From Notospermus geniculatus (lineage: Eukaryota; Nemertea; Pilidiophora; Heteronemertea; Lineidae), in assembly GCA_002633025.1 (NCBI GenBank), contig NMRB01000379.1:108381-172380 (forward strand): DNA of 64,000 nt, read 5' to 3'. Under the pieces are notes generated by a model, which saw only the letters and a program-made list of their open reading frames with translations, made no database searches and had not been told where the DNA came from. Both the position numbers and the translations under genes were made by a program. Shown one piece after another: positions 55,983 through 64,000 of the stretch. Each line of letters starts with the position of its first letter. Position 1 is the first letter of the stretch.

Positions 55983-56195
55983 ACTGCCAGCTACGAGCAC
56001 ACTCGTAGTCACAGGTGTCCTCCCCATTGCCAGCTACGAGTATACTCGTAGTAGGGCTAATGCATTCTCCATCAATGTTCATAAGCTTGGCAATGACGAA
56101 GAGCCTTCCAATGATCATACTGGCAGTGGGGATTGACCAGATGTATGGGAACACGCTAGAGGGCGTACAGCTATGACTCGTAGTTGGCAATATGA
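55983..56195. repeat. TACGAGTATACTCGTA-type palindromic repeats
   Basis: TGCCAGCTACGAG...CTCGTAG occurs twice in direct orientation (55986 and 56029), and ATGACTCGTAGTTGGCA in inverse orientation at 56173. The core CTACGAGTATACTCGTAG is a perfect 18-base palindrome. It looks like a short foldback element with a CACGTTGACTGCCAGCTACG terminus. Confidence 0.6.
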
Positions 56196-57040
56196 AATAT
56201 CTTGAAATAGGCCTGGTAGTCATGGCAATGGCGGATAAAATAATATTTGGCCATGATGGCAGTCAGCGTGTTTTAAAACAATTCGTAGTCCACAGCTATT
56301 TCCGCTATTTTCTTGATGTGTTAATGGCAAGGTTTTTGTCTTCGCTGTTTAATTTTGATCATCGGCAAAAAAACGAGCGCATCGCAGAAACACAGCGAGG
56401 TACCGGTATGAATGCGTTATGCAGTCAAACTGTGTAAATAGTCAGGGTTCTGAAAAACTTCATTTTAATGGGCAAGTCCTTGAAATATCTTCCGTCATTC
56501 AGAGGTATTCATTCCTTCACAGGTAATCAAACAAGTTACCAACATTCCTTCAGGTTAAAGCGATGTCTTCCATGTTAGTAGCGTACTCGTTATTTTTCTC
56601 TAGTTGTGAAGACAGTACCTTTGGTGTAAAAAAACCTCTTGATTCATGCGTATTCTCAATGTTGTAAACACTGGCTTTCTGTCGTCCAGTCAGCCACTGT
56701 AGATAAAGTTGCAGTTTGAAAAGAAAGAAACAGAAAACCTGTTTTGCCGGATACGTTTTACAGGTGCTTTGGTCTTAATTTAGGATACGTCCTTCGGAAT
56801 TTTCTTATCACTCACTGACGATTCTGTGTTAGCTTAAACGAAGTTTTGACGGGTACACTTGTTACCGTGGTTTTATGAGTTCAGCAATCTCCCACACACG
56901 AACAATGTAAATCTTCGAACATATAGAGTAAATTCCAGTTTCTTTTCGATGGGAACAATCTTTTAAGTATTATTTGAGGAGTGCAAGCGCCAACTTCGGG
57001 CATTATAGCTACTCATCAATGGGCGATATTAACGATATGT
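56196..57040. other. non-coding stretch
   Basis: No supported gene or repeat. Confidence 0.35.
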
Positions 57041-57190
57041 AGGAGGAAACTGGAGCCCCCGTAGGAACCTACGATGTCGAGGAGAGATCGCCCTCTCTAC
57101 CATATAAAAGCCACTCGAACGACCGGGGATCGAACCCGTGACCTCATTGGTGGCAGGCGCCGATGTTTCCACTGCGCCACCCCGACAACG
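57041..57190 (-). mobile_element. tRNA-Gly-like SINE, copy 2 (reverse)
   Basis: On the minus strand: GTTGTCGGGGTGGCGCAGTGG (A-box region), CGGCGCCTGCCACC (resembling the tRNA-Gly GCC anticodon loop), B box GGGTTCGATCCCCGG, then GAGGGCGATCTCTCCTCGAC and GGGGGCTCCAGTTTCCTCCT. It aligns end to end with 8166-8325 and is the better-preserved copy. Confidence 0.85.
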
Positions 57191-60100
57191 ATGGGAATTT
57201 TTAAGGACTGTGTGCAGAATCTGATAAGCTGTGTCTAGCGTGGGTGTTTTCCATTCGAGGTGACGTAGTTAGCACTTTCTTTGGTGTTGTGGCAACGTGG
57301 GCATAAGGTCGGATGTTATCGTCATATCCCCCCTCCAATGAGCTTTATAGCTAGGGCTTCCTCATTGGGTTCCAACAAATGAATTCGGGAAAGACAACTT
57401 ACTGGTGCCGGTTGTCGGCAACCGTAGGTTTCATTTATCTTCTTTTGATGTCGTTCCATGCACGAAAAACGTCGCATCATTTCATTACCAGAATTGGTTG
57501 TAGAGTCAAGGGTCACTCTTGGAGTCAAGTGACGAAATGACTCGCCGTTAGATTACAAGCGCACGGTGTCTTCTTTGTCGAGAGCCTCTTCAGAGTCCGT
57601 GGAGCTGGGTTGATCGCTTTGGATTGTCTCCCTGTGTGACAAAAATGTTCCTTAGTTTGGCGGAATTGGATACTTTCGGATATTTGCCAAAAAAGGCCGT
57701 CTGAATGCCGTGCATTTTACGCGACAGAAGTGACCACCGTGAAAGAATCCACTCCTCTTGGCTGTGTCGTACTCGTTGATTGAGCGGGTTGTCCAGTTCT
57801 TTCGAAACGTTTTGAGTCGAAGTAGAGCTTCTTACAAATTCATTAACTTCTGAATAAAACACCGTTTTCCCCCCTCAAATTCAGGAGGCTTGTAGTGTAA
57901 CACAACTCTCGACTCCGACACCAGATGATTCCGTTTTTGTGCACTGCGTTGTAGAATACTTTCGAGGTTTTCAAAATTGTCCCGATGCTGCCCGAGGGCG
58001 AAGGAAAGTTCTTTCTGAAGGGCCAGAGTTTGAGCCTATTGTTTACCCTATTATGTGACTTGTGTTATGCAATGTGTGTAGGGTCTTAGGCATTTTTGGG
58101 TGTGTTGTGTGTTCAGACACACCAGATGATCAGACCACTGCTAAATGTGTAGACAGCGAGGGTGAAACAGATGATTCTTGAAGCATTTTGTGTGTTGTTT
58201 CCGTATTGTTCCATGCCGGCAAATGCAACGAAATGTCTCGGGCATATTGCGAGTCTGGTAATAAAAACGACTTTCGCTATCCTGAAGGATGAACTGGCCA
58301 GAGTTTGAAATTTCCCTTGCCAAGTCATCACCAACTAAAGCAAAGGTTGGATCACCTAATTTACGGGGATGGCCAATAGCTAAGAGATTTAATGAAACCC
58401 CGTTGCCCCCCGTTCGTAATGAAAGCTTGAATCAACTGCCACTGGCTCTGTCTAAGCGTATAATTCAAATACTAGGCAGTCATGATTTGATGTAGATATT
58501 CAGAAATTGCATGAACAACTTTTGATTGGCTTATTGAACTTTTCCAGCCGATTGGACGTCATAATCAGATTTTAACGAAATGCCCGTGAGGTTTGTCCGG
58601 CAGCTGAATGGGCTTGTTGTGGAAGGTTCTTCGCAGGTTTGGAAAGCTTTTTTTCAGTGTTTTGGGTTTCCGTCGGGGTATACTAGTACATGTATACGAT
58701 TCGGTTGTCCTTCTAGGAGCTGGAAGTGATGTCTTCTACGTAAAAAATAAAAGATTTCAGCTGCCTTCGGTGAAGTTTGTACAGGTTCACGTAAAAAGAA
58801 ATGCAGAATCGGTAACATTTTGGCACAAAAGTCTTGTGGTGAAGGTATCCTATGGCGACTCTACACGTGAGTTTTCTTGCGCAAGTTGGCTCTCTATGGG
58901 CAACTCAACTGCGAGCAATTGTTTGTAGTGTCATTCATTGGCCTCAGCATTAGCCGTGAGGAACAAATAATGTCGAATTGCCCGTTGTGAGACAAGTTGG
59001 AGAGGCGCCTTTACTTTGTTTCTCTGCAAGAAAGTCGTCTGTTTGCTTTGTGCTGGTTTGTTTGTTTCCAGGGAAGTTTGAAACTTCTTGGTGTTCTTTT
59101 GTTGATAGAACTTTCTCAAGTGGTGGCCGCAATTAGTCAAATATTTGAGCCGGTAATTACGGTGTGCGTAGGTGGCTTCAGTTTAGTCAATGCACACTCT
59201 AACGAGACGGAAACGCCATGACGTCCAAATGAAGGTCATCATTGTGCAGGTGAGTTCATTATGAAGGGCTTTCTTCACGAACTTTCCGTCCACAGGTATG
59301 GATCGGTTTCCAAGGCTTCAAATTTTGACACTTGGCTAAGTATCTTCCGAGAGTTTCGCCCACTCTTACTGGTTGGGACAGCGCCACTGCTTCAGGAAAT
59401 GGCAAGTTTCTTGCTCAGTGAAGGGGAAGTCATCTCGGCATCGTCGTCTCTGATATACTGTATCACGTCGTTTTTAACAACGGCAGCTTCCTACACGTAG
59501 CGCAGAATTTGTCTTGTCACGTCGTGCATTGAAATCTCTAGAGGTTTGTTGGTTCTTATAAAAGCTGGCTTCTGATTCGAGCACCTAGTTGCACATATAG
59601 TTCCATATTGTTTTCACCATTCGAGTGGGTTTTCAGCCACATTGTCGTTAGTTGCTTTGTCCACTCAACTATGAATAATAAATGGCGAACCGAGAAGACA
59701 CCATGCTTGCCGGAGATTCGCTCGCGCAGAGACCGGAGACGGCTTATCCAAATGGAAGAAGAATCGTGGACCCATCCCTCTTCCTCTCCTAATGATAGCA
59801 AGATGTGCACACAGGAACTTGGCGTGGTCATTCGTATCGCCTGTAAAGGGCAAACTATTTATTACGCACGGACTCTCCGGACATAGGATCAGCCCCTCGA
59901 ATGACAATCTGTAAGCCCACTGTTGCCCATCACACTTGACGTATAATTGCACATTTTGCCGTTGGCGAGGTCTGAAATTGGCACCAAAGGCCTCCGGGTT
60001 GTAACAACAATGTACACGTTGGCGAGGTCCAGTGAAAGAAGATATTGTGGTCAAACACTTTAACAAATGAGGCACGCAGATATTACGGTGTATTTGCAAA

Positions 60101-60774
60101 ATGTTCCAAAGGCAATTGACAATGTTTGAGTGGTATCCGATGGGTACTTTCCGTTGTTGTTGATTTATATTCTGCCTACAAAAGTTTCCGTAAATGTCTT
60201 GTTGGTGTGTACAATGTACATTGACTTTCGGATATCAAAACCGACAAGTTCAATATCCGAAGTGATATCAACAGCAATACAACTGTACGTCAATCCACTC
60301 AACCTCATCCACAGGGCTTAATCGGCTCGTTAAGCACTGGGTACACAATGCAAATCCTGCTACCTGATTGGTCGTTGCCGTGAACCAATTCGGAAGTTGG
60401 CAACGTGCCTTTCGTGAAATTGCGTTTCCAGGTGTGACAGGAATCAGCGTCCTAGGAATGCAAGTCGGCCAAACAATAGCCCGCTATTGTAAGGCTATAT
60501 TCGAACGGTCATGGTCTCTCTAGCCATATACATGTACTAGTATTCTAATCCCACGCTAAACGATAAGACCGGACTTTGGTTCCTGGGGGACTTGGATTTC
60601 TTTCACACCTGTCTCGGACGGAGGAGAGGACCAAGTTTTGACGGAGGAGGAAGACCTTGGGAATGAGGTTTAATCGCACTATATCAGTGGGAAGACCAAT
60701 CAGGTTTTTCTGCCGATGGTGACGTCATAGATATACATGTAGAACACGTTGATTGGCTGCAGAAAACATCACCC
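57191..60774. other. long non-coding stretch with unassigned ORFs
   Basis: Frames of 90-144 codons occur at 57590-57862 (-), 58608-58928 (+) and 59665-60099 (-). The last has a clustered Cys/Trp composition (KCDGQQWAYRL, LILCPESPC) that might be an exon, but I recognise no domain and see no splice partners. A TTGGCTC...ATGGGCAACTCAACT block at 58880-58965 echoes 10145. Confidence 0.3.
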
Positions 60775-60960
60775 ATTTTTAGCTCACTTGTGAGCTATAG
60801 TCGTCACGCGGTGTCCGTCGTCCCGTTTCGTTACCGCTGGGCCTAATGGCACCAACCTTGGTATATATATTCCCCTACGTCAGATGACCAATGACACCAA
60901 GTTTCGGCCCAATTCGATTCTTTGCTTGGCCACTAGGTGGCTAAAACTGAAAACACAATT
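60775..60960 (+). repeat. dispersed repeat starting TAGCTCACTTGTGAGCTATA
   Basis: TAGCTCACTTGTGAGCTATA followed by GTCGTCACGCGGTGTCCGTC, then CACCAACCTTGGTATA and GACCAATGACACCAAGTTTC, is of a type I associate with widespread interspersed repeats of marine invertebrates. Only one copy is in this window, so this rests on recall of the motif. Confidence 0.5.
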
Positions 60961-61804
60961 GTCATCTGTTCTTCTGGTACATTCACCTACAGGTGAGCAC
61001 ATGGGCCATGGACCATTTCATTGCTTTCGCTCGGCTTGAGAGATCTGTCTGTGTCGGGAGGAGTTCGACTCGTACGGTTGTTGTTTCATCAGCCGATTTC
61101 TCTTGATGGAACAAACGAAAACACGCAATGCTATAAAAAGTATTGGTGACAGGGCTGTTATCGGTTTTAATTTTGAAAAAGAACAACTCCATTACGAACT
61201 TCATACATAAATATAATTATGGAATGGCAGTAAAATTAATTCTAAAAATACACACATCTTCTATGAAGTTAATTGAATATACCATTACATTTCAAAAACG
61301 TGTATTGGGTGTGCATACTTCATATTCTATGTGAGAACATATAACAAAGGCACCGGGGGGAACCGGCTTTGAGTCAAACAATTAATGTGTGAAGTCTGAT
61401 ATGTTTTGCTGTTACGAAATATAAAGCTTTAATGAGTTTGAAACCAGTTAAACGTATATCGTGATTACGATATTTAAGGGACTTTCACAGAGTGACGTCA
61501 CCACTGCCAACTTTCTTACAGGTAGTGCTTTCTTACGTGTGTGTGTCGGAGGAGGAGGGGGGGGGGTTATACCCACAAATAGAAATATGTCACGAAAAAG
61601 ATACTGGATGTACATGTATTTGAAGTGGTCTCGAGTCGAAGCTGATAAGACGTTGGGTGGCGCTGCAGTTGCCAGGATAATCTTGAGTTATGGCTCAGAA
61701 AGACGTTGGGCGGCGCAAGTTTCGCTCGGCGAAAAGTCATCAACTCTCAGTTCGTTGTGGGAATGGTCAAATAATGTCTCACATTACTATCATTGGGCTT
61801 CCCC
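60961..61804. other. non-coding stretch
   Basis: A G run (GGAGGAGGAGGGGGGGGGG) near 61550 only. Confidence 0.35.
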
Positions 61805-62705
61805 ACCCCTGGTCAACCTCGTCCCCAGGGGTTTGTTCGCTCAGACATCAACCTCGGACCTAACTCGCTCACTAACCCCTGGAATCACGATCTCAATTCC
61901 CCAGAATCTGGGGATTTCACGGAAATTGCCGAAGCCGAGTGCCGAAGGTTGTAATTAATATTTATAGTCCTTTTTTCCACACTTACTAATTTAATCGAGT
62001 ACAGATCGATGAAATTAACTACTTTCAATGTCGAAAACATAAAGGTATTGCTGAAATAGGCCCTGGTTTTTTAATTATTTTGAATACCGAAGCCGAAACT
62101 CCTCACAGCGCCACCTATCTTCATTCTCCGACACTGAGTAAGTGACTTCATTTCATCAACAAAACACACCGAAATAAGAGTTTTCTGTGCCTGTCACTAA
62201 ATGAATCGACATCTGTTAGCACTCTTAGACTAGTAATTTTTATAATAAGAGATAAAATTTTGGTTTAGGGGTTGAAAGCGAATGTTTGATCGAGTCAGTT
62301 TTCCGTCATGCATCACTGTGTACAAAAATGTACAGACGGATATGACTCGATTAAATAAGTAAAATTGCGGTTGATCGGGCGTTATATACTTACCTGCATC
62401 ATCCGTTCGTCTAGATGTGTTTCGAATATAATATCCATTTAGATTGTACACGGTAAAATCCCTTGATTGAACCACAAAATGACCAGATCTTAGCCGAACT
62501 GAGGGCACGCATGATGTTTACAAAAAACTGCAAACACACGTGCTTTGTTACTAATAATAGTCACGATTGTGTGACATCACTTTCTTCTACTTCGGGCGAC
62601 CAATCACATGCCGGAATTCAGATATGAGACCAGGGGTTTGTAAGCGTCAACCCAGAGCCCAGGAGCGCACAAACCCCTGGGTACGAGGTTGACCCCTGGT
62701 CTAGA
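61805..62705. mobile_element. possible DNA element bounded by inverted CCCCTGGTCAACCTCG repeats
   Basis: CCCCTGGTCAACCTCGTCCC and CAGGGGTTTGTTCGCTC at 61805-61843 are mirrored by GAGCGCACAAACCCCTGGG and TACGAGGTTGACCCCTGGTC at 62662-62701. The right side is itself a small palindrome (GACCAGGGGTTTGT/AACCCCTGGTC). No transposase is seen between them, so these may be two separate short elements in opposite orientation. Confidence 0.5.
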
Positions 62706-63544
62706 AGGAACAAGGAACCGGGAGGGTGTGAAATTTCTTCTGGGCGCAAAATAGAGAGGGGAGGGGAAATAAGATGTCGATTACTCGTGTTGACTTTTCC
62801 TCTTCGTTTGATTTGATATTCTTCGGAAATTATCCAATGTCTATTGTCGTGGTGTGGTGGAGGGTCGGACACGTGATCAAGCCGAGGCTGCGGGTTCAAT
62901 AATCGGTCGAGTATTTTTATCTAGGTCTAGGTCTTAATCACCTTATACTCTGGGCATTTCACTCTGGTCTATTGCCTTTTGCCTGAGATACGACGGAGGA
63001 GACGTTTCAGTTCTGAGCGGATCACACTCAACTTGTCTGGAAGGATCAAGTGGGCACTGAATGAGGTGCTTCTTGTGTTCAGGAGCAGGGTTCCTGGGGA
63101 GATTAGGGCAATAATGTGAAGCGCTTTGAGACTGTATTACAGTGGAAAGCGCTATACATGTATAAAAGCTTCACATATCAGCAAATTCGCCCTGCTTTCA
63201 GTCTTATTCCTGCATCTTATCCTCTATTTTCATTTGGTACAATTCTTAGTGCTCCAGTACATCAGCACTGCCGATGTAAGATTTACTGCACTTAATCACT
63301 CTTTCTCAAGAAATGTTTCTAGCATTACGCTGACAACAGTTTCATCATTCTGAAGTAGATACTGTTTACCACTTGAGATGCGACTGTTTGGTTTGTATAA
63401 AGCTATGCGTTCGGCTTGTCCTCAGCACATAAGTGCGTGTCGACGGCATCTTTGAGTGTGGAAACTGAAAACACCCCGTCGAAGGTTTACGAAGTGAAGT
63501 CGTGTATCGTTGTCTGTAAAATGTCAAACTACCTTTTTCCCTAG
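62706..63544. other. non-coding stretch
   Basis: No supported gene. GAAGCGCTTTGAGACTGTAT near 63119, followed by GGAAAGCGCTATA, resembles the 3' end of invertebrate repeats but has no second copy here. Confidence 0.35.
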
Positions 63545-63650
63545 TTCAACATCCTGAAGAAATCAGGTCCTCTCAACAACGCTTCCATGCTCGCAAGCTT
63601 GAGCTTGGGAGCGATGCTAAGAGGACTTGATTATTCTTCAGGATGTGTTC
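63545..63650. mobile_element. small foldback, ~105 bp
   Basis: ACATCCTGAAGAA and TTCTTCAGGATGT are perfect ends; inner GGTCCTCT/AGAGGAC and AGCTTGAGCTT also pair. Confidence 0.65.
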
Positions 63651-64000
63651 AAGGACTTCTTGTAACTGTTCTGTGACTGGCACGTTGGCAACATTGGTGC
63701 CTACTTCCAAAAAAGTCCGGGTGCGATGCGGGTTGAGCCAGTGTCTCTGTATGGTAGGCAGGGTGAACTTTTTTCAACATCGTAGGTTTCTCCTAGGGGC
63801 TCTTTTCTCCTCCTGCATTCCATGAATATCGCCCAGTATTTGATGTGGACCTACGATTCCCGAAACGGGCGAAGTTGCACCTTGCACTCCGGAAATGATG
63901 TTTTTATTAGTGGCTCTTGGTTAGGCTTGCAACCAGTCCTTGTGTGTGTGGTTTGCAAACGACAAGAAAGAAACAATGTACTTTGGCCAACTTTCTTGAT

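Noticed and set aside
57590-57862. 90-codon minus frame
   Set aside because: No recognised domain, no conserved neighbour and no splice support.
58608-58928. 106-codon plus frame
   Set aside because: No domain, and its end overlaps an old interspersed word block also seen at 10145.
63640-63825. Minus-strand protein-like frame near the window end
   Set aside because: It reads through part of a small foldback and has no recognised domain; the window ends too soon to judge.

Overview
This is eukaryotic genomic DNA: two-exon genes with GT-AG introns, no operons, about 90% non-coding sequence, tRNA-derived SINEs, dozens of foldback DNA elements, and an N gap with ~1% divergent overlapping ends. 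The repeated self-complementary TACATGTA and TAGGCCTA words, TTAGGG-like repeats, apple-domain genes and Harbinger relics suit a marine invertebrate (amphioxus, hemichordate, echinoderm, lophotrochozoan or cnidarian). I cannot place the species from this window.

Genes. I can support one family convincingly. Three copies of a two-exon gene lie at 26.2-27.7 kb (+), 34.7-35.7 kb (-, truncated) and 37.9-39.3 kb (-). Exon 1 encodes a PAN/apple-like cysteine domain. A phase-0 intron of 176-188 bp is conserved. Exon 2 encodes a ~333-residue domain I do not recognise. The two minus-strand copies are a direct tandem duplication that includes about 1 kb of upstream DNA; the plus-strand copy is inverted relative to them. 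A block upstream of each start is also conserved. This family is the best candidate for an undescribed system.

Mobile DNA. A truncated PIF/Harbinger transposase N-terminus lies at 31.3-31.6 kb. About 28 foldback or MITE-like elements run through the window. Several have TTA/TAA flanking duplications typical of Harbinger (13.2, 15.3, 29.0, 43.8 kb); others have possible TA flanks. A tRNA-Gly-like SINE occurs at 8.2 kb (+) and 57.1 kb (-). A ~220 bp repeat of unknown class occurs three times (24.5, 29.9, 32.1 kb). A 0.98 kb element with ~0.3 kb inverted arms lies at 46.1-47.1 kb.

Assembly and duplications. The N gap at 11.6 kb is flanked by the same ~481 bp sequence on both sides, so it is probably an unmerged contig overlap. 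A second near-identical tandem pair at 43.5-45.1 kb differs mainly by one 255 bp MITE present in only one unit, which gives a natural filled/empty-site comparison.

The remaining blocks (0-1.1, 3.1-6.3, 8.3-9.9, 19.4-21.2, 42.1-43.5, 51.9-53.7, 53.9-56.0 and 57.2-61.8 kb, among others) show only short unsupported ORFs and no feature I can name.
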